24,158 bases of DNA from a virus. Below are positions 1 through 6,215 of this stretch, piece after piece. Position 1 is the first letter of the stretch, and the number at the start of each line of letters is the position of its first letter. The position numbers and the translations under genes were made by a program. The stretch covers positions 1 to 24,158 of IMG/VR virus record IMGVR_UViG_3300023184_000510; one strand, given 5' to 3'. Under the pieces are notes generated by a model, which searched no databases, was not told the DNA's origin, and worked only from the letters and a program-made list of their open reading frames with translations.

Positions 1-57
1 ATAAACAATTTTATCTTCTAATACTACTTTGTCTTGTTCAAAGATCTTTTCTTTCAA
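1..57 (-). CDS. Partial 5' end of a further leftward gene, product unknown
   Basis: The last 57 bases on the minus strand stay open to the window edge from a TTG codon at 57-55 and read MKEKIFEQDKVVLEDKIVY (19 residues). The frame overlaps the 3' end of the oxygenase at 38-745 by 20 bases, like other overlaps in this run, and a G-rich stretch (GGGGG) lies about 10 bases upstream as a possible ribosome binding site. The composition is protein-like and resembles the short strand-rich lead-in of the neighbouring oxygenases, but 19 residues are too few to assign a family. The TTG start is an inference. Confidence 0.35.
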   Translation of the reverse strand, partial: MKEKIFEQDKVVLEDKIVY

Positions 58-745
58 TGCTCTTAACCCCCGACTCCCTCATTACTTTCCATTCTTCAAT
101 TTCTTCAGCTTGAGCTTCTCTAATTTTTTTAAGGTCTTCTTCCCATTTTGCTTTTATTTCATCCGTATAGATAGAATCTGCATTATCCCAAAATGAACCT
201 AGTGTATATCTTTCTCCAGAATCTACGGTTGTAACCTTGTGCTCATTACCAAAACCTCCATCAAAAATTGCAAGCATTCCTATTTCGGGTTTGATTTCAA
301 TATCAAAATTTTTAAATTTAAGTAACCCTCCTGTAAAATTATCATTTAAATAAATAAATGATGCGTATTTACTTTTAGAAAATGGGGTTGGGTTACCTTC
401 TGAATCTGTATTATCTGAATGATAACTGGCATAAGAACCCTCAATCCATTTTTGAGCATGAAATGTAATTTCAGTTAGTTCTCTCCCAAATGCTTTTTCC
501 GAAATTAATTTAACTTTATCTCTAAGTTTATTAAAATAATCTGCTTCTAGCCCTAGTTTTATTAACTCTTGATCAAAAGGGAAAAATCCTTTTGCATATG
601 ATTCATAAAATGATATTGGGTTCCAGGTTATTCTTCCAGACTGATCGCAGTCGTCAAGATATTTTATTACAGCTGAACATTCTTCTGGAGTCATAAAATT
701 TTTAATTACAAAAACATCATCTTTTAAATTTATAACATCATTCAT
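38..745 (-). CDS. 2OG-Fe(II) oxygenase, prolyl-4-hydroxylase-like
   Basis: A 235-residue protein of the Fe(II)/2-oxoglutarate dioxygenase superfamily, which couples 2OG decarboxylation to hydroxylation of a substrate. The double-stranded beta-helix core carries the iron triad H109-x-D111 (YHSDN) and H169 (NEHKV), and R179 in GERYT as the likely 2OG carboxylate ligand. YLNDNFTGG at about 132-140 is the typical strand preceding the core. Residues 195-235 form a highly charged helical tail (Lys/Glu rich) that the paralogues lack. The start ATG overlaps the stop of the upstream oxygenase gene by 8 bases and has no good Shine-Dalgarno site, so translation is probably coupled. The substrate is not readable from sequence; context suggests a protein side chain, perhaps Pro in a tail protein. 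Confidence 0.85.
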   Translation of the reverse strand: MNDVINLKDDVFVIKNFMTPEECSAVIKYLDDCDQSGRITWNPISFYESYAKGFFPFDQELIKLGLEADYFNKLRDKVKLISEKAFGRELTEITFHAQKWIEGSYASYHSDNTDSEGNPTPFSKSKYASFIYLNDNFTGGLLKFKNFDIEIKPEIGMLAIFDGGFGNEHKVTTVDSGERYTLGSFWDNADSIYTDEIKAKWEEDLKKIREAQAEEIEEWKVMRESGVKSIERKDL

Positions 746-1424
746 TATTTTGTTTACCTAACTTATCAATTGTCCAAAAAAATGGGGAGGTATATCTGCA
801 ACCACTTATAACTGGTCTAACCCCATGAATATAATTCATATCTCCTGGGAAAAAATATACTCCACCCTTTTTTGGCTTAAATTGAATTGATTGATTTGGA
901 AAAAATAATTCTCCACCTTCATAATCATCATTTAAGTAAAATATTGTAGAGAGGTCATACCAGGGGAAGTCGTTTGGGGTTCCTGCTGACGGTCCGCTAT
1001 GCAGTTCCTTGTCTGCGTGTGGCACCTGCAGGCTTCCTGTAGGCCACCTTACAAGGGCTGGCCATGTAGGGTTTGCTTCTACGTTAAAAGCTTTTTCAAT
1101 TATTGGCTTTAGTCTATCTATAATTTTATGTAACATTACATTAATTTCTGGATCTATTTTTTCTAATGTATCGGTTGTTGCAACTCGGTCTTGCCAAATT
1201 CTATGGTCGTATACACAAACCCCAGCTTCATTAAAATGAGATTCGGTTATATCCCATATTGTATTATTAGATATTTTGCCGTAAAGAAAATCTATTTCTT
1301 CCTGTGTTAAAAAATTTTCAATTTCATGAATATGCTCTGGGGATTGTCCAAAGTATCCTGATGGCGTAATTGATTTTTTTTGTGTATTACTACCCATTAT
1401 ATTACCTTGATTTACTGGCTTCAT
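738..1424 (-). CDS. 2OG-Fe(II) oxygenase, prolyl-4-hydroxylase-like
   Basis: A 228-residue Fe(II)/2OG dioxygenase. The metal triad is H136-x-D138 (VPHADK) and H200 (YIHGV), with R210 in GCRYT as the 2OG-binding arginine. FYLNDDYEGGELFF at 162-175 is the hallmark of P4H-type enzymes found in many phages. About 30 residues precede the first strand. The first ATG was chosen because AAGGGAG lies 7 bases upstream; an in-frame ATG at residue 10 has a weaker site. The 3' end overlaps the next oxygenase gene by 8 bases. A 74-base gap upstream carries a possible -10 element, so this pair may have its own promoter within the leftward run. Substrate unknown. Confidence 0.87.
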   Translation of the reverse strand: MKPVNQGNIMGSNTQKKSITPSGYFGQSPEHIHEIENFLTQEEIDFLYGKISNNTIWDITESHFNEAGVCVYDHRIWQDRVATTDTLEKIDPEINVMLHKIIDRLKPIIEKAFNVEANPTWPALVRWPTGSLQVPHADKELHSGPSAGTPNDFPWYDLSTIFYLNDDYEGGELFFPNQSIQFKPKKGGVYFFPGDMNYIHGVRPVISGCRYTSPFFWTIDKLGKQNNE

Positions 1425-1455
1425 TGACTATCTCCCTTTATATCTATAGATTACT

Positions 1456-1461
1456 AGTATA
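1456..1461 (-). promoter_or_regulatory. Possible -10 box upstream of the 738-1424 oxygenase gene
   Basis: On the minus strand TATACT lies 31 bases upstream of the start codon, in the only sizeable gap (1425-1498) of this cassette. A poor -35 (TTTAAT) sits 17 bases further up. The call rests on the -10 match and the gap only. Confidence 0.3.
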
Positions 1462-1498
1462 TCGTACTATTAATAAAAATTAAACCTTTAAGCAAATG

Positions 1499-2203
1499 CT
1501 ATTCATTTACCGTCAATTTAATTGCTTTAACTTCATGTTCTCCAATAATATTGCCATTTTGATCCATTGCTCTTCTGTAAAAATCATTCCACTTACCCTT
1601 AGATTGATCTTCTGTTATTATTTGTCTATATTCTAAAATATCTATTTCTGGTTGATTTTTATCCAACTCCTCACAAGAAGTATATGTAATACTTGAGTTT
1701 TGCATTTCTGTTAAAGAAATTGGCAATATTGCAATCACTGGTGTGTTAGCCTTTATGGTTATAACTTGATTTGGCTTAGTAACTTTCCATGAGCATGGGA
1801 ATGATCCTTTAAAAAATGATGTAGACACTACAGAAAAAAATGGTTCCGCCCCTTCAATAAATTGATTTGGAACAGGCATACCTAAAAGACTTAAATTTTT
1901 ATCTGTTCTAAAAATTAATCCTGTTCGAAAATTTATTGTTCCTTGTTTTGTAGCAGAGTCAGCCCAGTTGGAGCCGCTTAATATTTTTACACTTTCTGGA
2001 TCATTATTTATTTGACCATCCCAGATAAAAGATATGTCTTCTGGAAATGAAATTGACCAGCCCAATTGGTTGGCTTGTGTTACTGGAAGGCAATGATATA
2101 CATGCTTAGTTTGTTCTTTATCCATCCAGTCTCTATTTATTTTAAGTGGTTGAATATTAGCACTAAAATCTCCTCCTGCTTTTGCAACAAATATTTCATA
2201 CAT
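1499..2203 (-). CDS. DUF6065-like protein, copy 2 of a tandem pair
   Basis: A 234-residue protein that I recognise, from memory of the family pattern, as DUF6065-like: an N-terminal NRDWMD motif (23-28), a Cys-Leu-Pro step (about 40-42), ANQLGWSISFP (46-56), FIWDG (61-65), then a VPNQFIEGAEPFFSVVSTSF core and an AILPISL strand. The function of the family is unknown. No signal peptide or membrane segment is seen and the fold looks all-beta. It overlaps the paralogue upstream by 8 bases and has a GAGG site about 9 bases before its ATG. It sits between P4H-like oxygenase genes, so a role in the same modification pathway is plausible but inferred. Confidence 0.68.
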   Translation of the reverse strand: MYEIFVAKAGGDFSANIQPLKINRDWMDKEQTKHVYHCLPVTQANQLGWSISFPEDISFIWDGQINNDPESVKILSGSNWADSATKQGTINFRTGLIFRTDKNLSLLGMPVPNQFIEGAEPFFSVVSTSFFKGSFPCSWKVTKPNQVITIKANTPVIAILPISLTEMQNSSITYTSCEELDKNQPEIDILEYRQIITEDQSKGKWNDFYRRAMDQNGNIIGEHEVKAIKLTVNE

Positions 2204-2906
2204 CAGTATTTTCCTCTACAACACTTAATCTTATTGATTTAACTTCATGTGTACCAATTTTGTTTCCTAAATGATCTACTCCATCTCGATAAAAATTAGA
2301 CCATCCTCCTGATAAATTAATTTCTCTAATTTTTTTTGAATACTCTTCTCCGTTAAAAGGCATTTTTTCCATTGTAGAAGTATTTTTAAATATAATTGAT
2401 GAATTATTAATATTGTTTAAAGACATTGGCACTATTGATACAAATGGCGTATTTGCTTTAATTGTTATTGGGACATTTGCTCTAGTTATTCTCCATGCAG
2501 CTGGCAGTGGTGCGCTAAAAAAAGAAGTTGAAATACTTGCTGTAAAAGCTGTTGCTCCGTCAATAAATTGATTGGGGACTGGCATTATTACAATAGTGGT
2601 ATCTTCTTTTGTTTTTAATAGAATACCTGTTTCAAAACTTATTGTTGCATTTCCCCTTGCTGGCGAACAATATTTATTACCTTCAAGAATTTTTACATGG
2701 TCTGCAGAATGGTCGGATATGCCATCCCAAATAAATGTAATGTCTTCTGGAAATGAAAGTCCCCAGCCTAATTGATTTGTTAGGCTAACGGGAAAACATT
2801 TATATGCATGTGCTTTATATGTTTCATCCATCCAGTCTCTGTTTACAGATAGGGGCTTGATTATTGCTGAATTTTCTCCAACTCTATAAGCTATTATTTC
2901 ATTCAT
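2196..2906 (-). CDS. DUF6065-like protein, copy 1 of a tandem pair
   Basis: A 236-residue paralogue of the gene immediately downstream. It shares NRDWMD (22-27), NQLGWGLSFPEDITFIWDG-type spacing, MPVPNQFIDGA, STSFF, an IVPMSL strand and the C-terminal pattern NFYR.G.D..GN.IG.HEVKSI.L.V. The pair evidently arose by tandem duplication and has since diverged substantially. AAAGGT lies about 7 bases before the ATG. No catalytic motif of a known enzyme class can be named. The two proteins could act as a heterodimer or on different substrates; this is speculation from tandem retention. Confidence 0.68.
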   Translation of the reverse strand: MNEIIAYRVGENSAIIKPLSVNRDWMDETYKAHAYKCFPVSLTNQLGWGLSFPEDITFIWDGISDHSADHVKILEGNKYCSPARGNATISFETGILLKTKEDTTIVIMPVPNQFIDGATAFTASISTSFFSAPLPAAWRITRANVPITIKANTPFVSIVPMSLNNINNSSIIFKNTSTMEKMPFNGEEYSKKIREINLSGGWSNFYRDGVDHLGNKIGTHEVKSIRLSVVEENTDV

Positions 2907-2920
2907 AATTTTACCTTTAT

Positions 2921-3589
2921 TTAATTTACAAAAAGCTCTCTATATTTCTTTTCTATTTCACGATATTCTGGTGTATGTGGGGCTGCGTGCCAGTCTAGCA
3001 TAGTTACCAAAGAATATTTTTTTCCACTTCTAACTGGCATTGCTGCATGTGAATAAATAAATGAAGATGGAAATATATACAGGTCTCCCTTTTTTGCTTT
3101 AATTGGAAGGTCTAGTTTATCAAAGTATAACTCTCCGCCCTCATAATCATCATTTAAATATCCTACAAGTGAAACTGTTGCTATATAAGAATATCCATGA
3201 TCAGAGTGTACTTTAAAATGTTGACCTGGACCATATTTAATTAAATTCATAGCTTCCATATAGTTCATTACTACGCCATGCTTTGAACAATAGTCTTGAA
3301 TTGCTGGTTGCATGGCATCATAACAATCTTGCCAAATTTCATCTAGCGCTATTTTTTGTGGAATTTTGCCTGTTGGATCATCTGTTAATTTTCTTAATTT
3401 AACATCTGAGCAGTCTCTGTATTGCAACATTTCTGTTTTAAAACCAACAGTAGCGGGAACCCATCTAGTATCCTCATCTGCTTCATCTTTTAAAACCTTT
3501 TCAGCTCTAGGAATAATTTTTAATTCTTCAGGTAAACAATTTCTATAAACTAAGATTCCTGGGGCTACTACTTCTACACTTGTATACAT
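2921..3589 (-). CDS. 2OG-Fe(II) oxygenase, prolyl-4-hydroxylase-like with Lys as 2OG ligand
   Basis: A 222-residue dioxygenase. The triad is H128-x-D130 (VHSDHG) and H181 (YSHAAM). The position that is Arg in most neighbours is Lys (K190/K191 in SGKKYS), as in true prolyl-4-hydroxylases, where Lys binds the 2OG carboxylate. YLNDDYEGGELYF at 144-156 is canonical. This makes it the best candidate in the window for a genuine peptidyl-proline 4-hydroxylase. AAAGG about 7 bases upstream supports the ATG. It lies 14 bases upstream of the DUF6065-like pair and 19 bases downstream of the Asp-hydroxylase-like gene, within one apparent operon. Confidence 0.88.
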   Translation of the reverse strand: MYTSVEVVAPGILVYRNCLPEELKIIPRAEKVLKDEADEDTRWVPATVGFKTEMLQYRDCSDVKLRKLTDDPTGKIPQKIALDEIWQDCYDAMQPAIQDYCSKHGVVMNYMEAMNLIKYGPGQHFKVHSDHGYSYIATVSLVGYLNDDYEGGELYFDKLDLPIKAKKGDLYIFPSSFIYSHAAMPVRSGKKYSLVTMLDWHAAPHTPEYREIEKKYRELFVN

Positions 3590-3608
3590 TAAATGCCTTT
3601 CATTTCTA

Positions 3609-4181
3609 TTATTTTACCATACTATTTGGTAAAATGTCAATAATTAAATGTACCCTATTTAAATTAGTTGGATTTGAAACTGAATGGGGTAAAACATTAT
3701 TAATCTCATAGCAAACCCCTTCTTTCATATTAATTGTATTGTCTTTAACGGTAAATAAAATTTCCTCATTAGTTATTATTGGAATATGGCACCTTCTAGC
3801 AAAATTTAAAAAAGAACCTCCATCAACATGCTTTCTAATGCTAGTATTTGACATCATTTTAATAAACTCTACTCTCATTATTTTGCCATCATAAAAATAT
3901 TCTAATTGTTTATAAATATTACTAAGCTCTTCTTGTGCAGCTGTGTTTTTTAACTCATACCTTTTTTTAATTATTGCTTTATTCCCTGGCTCCCAATCAT
4001 AGGATGATTGTAAAATAGGGTAACATTCTGTATTTTTATGAGTATAGGCATTGTCTTGTCTTCCAGTATCTAAAAACCATTCTGTATCATATAGTAAAAT
4101 TTCTTTTTTAATATTAGATATATCAAAGCTATCTCTTTGTATAATAGTCCATGAACTATTTTTTTTCAATTGATTTGACAT
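3609..4181 (-). CDS. Aspartyl/asparaginyl beta-hydroxylase-like dioxygenase
   Basis: A 190-residue protein with the layout of the Asp/Asn beta-hydroxylase domain (PF05118 type). In numbering from the chosen start, H118-x-D120 (KHVDGG) is followed by RRCHIP (about 129-134), a strand LFTV, a Met-x-x-Gly turn (MKEG), H166 in LPHSVSNP and R176 in RVHLIID. HxD, the distal His and the Arg are the expected Fe(II) and 2OG ligands. The start at 4181 is preferred over an in-frame ATG five codons upstream (4196) because GAGG lies 9 bases before it; the upstream ATG has no site. The gene overlaps the sulfotransferase by 26 bases. It may hydroxylate Asp/Asn/His of a virion protein, or a small molecule; the substrate is unknown. 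Confidence 0.78.
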   Translation of the reverse strand: MSNQLKKNSSWTIIQRDSFDISNIKKEILLYDTEWFLDTGRQDNAYTHKNTECYPILQSSYDWEPGNKAIIKKRYELKNTAAQEELSNIYKQLEYFYDGKIMRVEFIKMMSNTSIRKHVDGGSFLNFARRCHIPIITNEEILFTVKDNTINMKEGVCYEINNVLPHSVSNPTNLNRVHLIIDILPNSMVK

Positions 4182-4860
4182 AATTATAAACCTCATAATC
4201 TACTAAATTCATTTCTTTAATTCTTTTAATTTGATCTTCATTAATTTCTATTTTTATTTTATGAGATTGATTAGCTTTATCAGAATTTTTAAAAATATTA
4301 AATCCAAATTCTTCTTTTATTGCACCTGAAAAATCTTCTTTAAATTTATTAAGATTCTCTATTGTATAGGCATTGATTCCCTCTAATGATTTTTTTATAT
4401 CATTAAATTCTAAAGAATAATTTTCTATGTACCAGCCATGTGCAACTCTATGAAGTTGACTTGTTAAATTTAAATTAAATTTATCAATGTTTATAGATCC
4501 TGTTAAAAATTTTGATTGCATATTACTTTGTATTTCAGACTGCTGACCCCATAGCCAATTACTTAATTTATATTCAGCTTCCTCTTTAGTTCTTATTTGT
4601 CCTGTTGTATAATTAAAATAACTAATAAACCTTTCAACTGGATCTCTTAAAACAGTAAATACTTGTGGAGATTTCATTTGATCAATTGGCATTCTGCCAA
4701 AATGACCTATTACAAATTTAGAATCAGAGATTTCTTTTGTATCTATAAATGTTCTATTTGATGCAAAATGCTTTATACCATTTGCAAGTAAATTAGGAAT
4801 TACATTGTTCCTAATATACACTCCAGATGTTCTTGGAATGTGCAAATGGTATATAGACAT
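4156..4860 (-). CDS. PAPS-dependent sulfotransferase-like protein
   Basis: A 234-residue protein with both cofactor motifs of the sulfotransferase superfamily (Sulfotransfer_2 type, as in heparan sulfate O-sulfotransferases). The 5'-phosphosulfate loop is HIPRTSG at 7-13, and the 3'-phosphate-binding motif is VLRDPVERFISYF at 70-82 with the conserved Arg and Ser. VIGHFGRMP at 50-58 is typical of the region between them. The enzyme would transfer sulfate from PAPS to a hydroxyl (sugar, hydroxylated side chain or Tyr). AAGGG lies 8 bases upstream of the ATG, inside the end of the Hint-domain gene one base away. A sulfotransferase next to hydroxylases and a Pro-rich virion protein suggests sequential hydroxylation and sulfation, which is inference. 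Confidence 0.82.
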   Translation of the reverse strand: MSIYHLHIPRTSGVYIRNNVIPNLLANGIKHFASNRTFIDTKEISDSKFVIGHFGRMPIDQMKSPQVFTVLRDPVERFISYFNYTTGQIRTKEEAEYKLSNWLWGQQSEIQSNMQSKFLTGSINIDKFNLNLTSQLHRVAHGWYIENYSLEFNDIKKSLEGINAYTIENLNKFKEDFSGAIKEEFGFNIFKNSDKANQSHKIKIEINEDQIKRIKEMNLVDYEVYNYVKSIEKK

Positions 4861-4861
4861 A

Positions 4862-6187
4862 CTAGAAGCCCTTTTTATTGTGAACTACTAGTCCTCCTGC
4901 AATAATGATATCCACTGGAAGAGCATCAACCTGGTAAACAGATCTTTCTTCATCAATTGTATCAATATAAACAACAACGTCTTCGTAAAAAGCATGAGTA
5001 TCATTGTTAAACTTCATCAAAGAATCTCCTACTTCTACAGTACCTGTTGTAATAAACATCCAGGTATTTCCTCTTTTTACAAGAATTGTTTGCTCTAAAG
5101 AAAATCTTTCATTTTCATTTTTATTAAAATAAACTGTAATATCTTTTTTAGATTCAATAATATTTGTAACATATGTTGGCTTTAATGCAATATCTGTTAA
5201 AGCTGGCGCCGTCCAAGTATACGGATCTGAGCTTGCTTCATCAATAAGCTCATTCCAATTTGCTGCCCAAATTGCATCTCCAACAAGCAGGTGCTTAGCC
5301 ATTTTCCATGAAACTGTTCCATCTAATCCTATAACAGCAATTAATGTGTCTTGATCAATACAGAAAAATGGTGGGGAAAAGAATACTGGTGGGGCAAAGA
5401 ACCCTGGCGGATTAAAGAACCCTGGTGGATTAAAGAACCCTGGTGGATTAAAGAACCCTGGTGGGGAAAAGAACCCTGGCGGATTAAAGAACCCTGGTGG
5501 GGCAAAAAATCCTGGTGGGGAAAAGAACCCTGGCGGCGCAAAGAAAGCTGGTGGAGAAAAGAATGACGGCGGAAAGAATGGGGCTAGTGTTGTAATAGTA
5601 GCCGTTACTGCTGCCAAAGATGTTCCGTTTGCATTAATTGCATAAATAGAATAGTTTTGTGACGTATTTGCAACTTCAGTAAATACTGAGGGTGATGTTG
5701 CATTTGTACGTGTTGGGCTTTGTACCGTATCAGATGAAACAATAGTATAAGATGTTATTGCCGATCCTCCAGTAGCTGGTGCTGACCAAGAAACGCTGTC
5801 CTGGTTTGCAACAGTTGAAACTGCTGAAGGTGAAATTGGAGCTTGTGGAACTGTGGTTGCAGTAATAGATGCACTTGCTACAGATGCATTTCCCGTTCCA
5901 ACTGCATTTGTTCCTGTTACTGTAAATGTATAAGCTGTGGCTGATTGCAATCCAGTTACAACAATTGGTGAAGATGCTCCAGTTGCGGTGTATCCACCTG
6001 GTGATGATGTTACAGTAAAGGATGTTGCTGCAGCTCCAGAAGTATCTGGTGTAAAAGCAACTGATGCTGATCCATTATTATATGGTCTTGAGGTGCCTAC
6101 ATTTGTTGCTACTGGTGATAATGGTGCTTTTGGTTGAAGAAAATCGTTTGCTGCTTGAGATTTTCTTCCTACTTTTCTTATTGCCAT
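4862..6187 (-). CDS. Fn3 x2, PPGFF-repeat and C-terminal Hint-domain virion protein
   Basis: A 441-residue modular protein. Residues about 21-113 and 114-201 are two fibronectin type III-like domains (SYTIVSS, YTFTVTGTNAVG patterns), common in phage tail proteins. Residues 202-275 are about twelve hexapeptides [S/A/N]PP[G/A/V]FF. C276 directly after the repeat starts a Hint (intein/hedgehog-like) domain: CIDQDTLIAVIG block A, LLVGDAIWA, EVGDSLM, and GGLVVHNKKGF with the terminal His436-Asn437. The residue after Asn is Lys, not Cys/Ser/Thr, and the usual block-B His seems to be Gln366. Self-cleavage rather than splicing is therefore the more likely activity, if any. AAAGGAG precedes the ATG. 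The gene follows the fibre genes and immediately precedes the modifying enzymes. Confidence 0.83.
   Translation of the reverse strand: MAIRKVGRKSQAANDFLQPKAPLSPVATNVGTSRPYNNGSASVAFTPDTSGAAATSFTVTSSPGGYTATGASSPIVVTGLQSATAYTFTVTGTNAVGTGNASVASASITATTVPQAPISPSAVSTVANQDSVSWSAPATGGSAITSYTIVSSDTVQSPTRTNATSPSVFTEVANTSQNYSIYAINANGTSLAAVTATITTLAPFFPPSFFSPPAFFAPPGFFSPPGFFAPPGFFNPPGFFSPPGFFNPPGFFNPPGFFNPPGFFAPPVFFSPPFFCIDQDTLIAVIGLDGTVSWKMAKHLLVGDAIWAANWNELIDEASSDPYTWTAPALTDIALKPTYVTNIIESKKDITVYFNKNENERFSLEQTILVKRGNTWMFITTGTVEVGDSLMKFNNDTHAFYEDVVVYIDTIDEERSVYQVDALPVDIIIAGGLVVHNKKGF
5363..5578 (-). repeat. 18-bp tandem repeat encoding [S/A/N]PPGFF hexapeptides
   Basis: About twelve in-frame 18-bp units (core, read on the plus strand, aaccctggtggattaaag) encode alternating Pro-Pro-Gly and Phe-Phe. 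Several central units are identical at DNA level, which implies recent expansion or homogenisation. The outermost units are degenerate (PPSFF, PPAFF, PPVFF, PPFF). The repeat ends exactly at the Hint-domain cysteine. Confidence 0.9.
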
Positions 6188-6215
6188 ATTTTATTCTCCT
6201 TTATTATATATCTCA

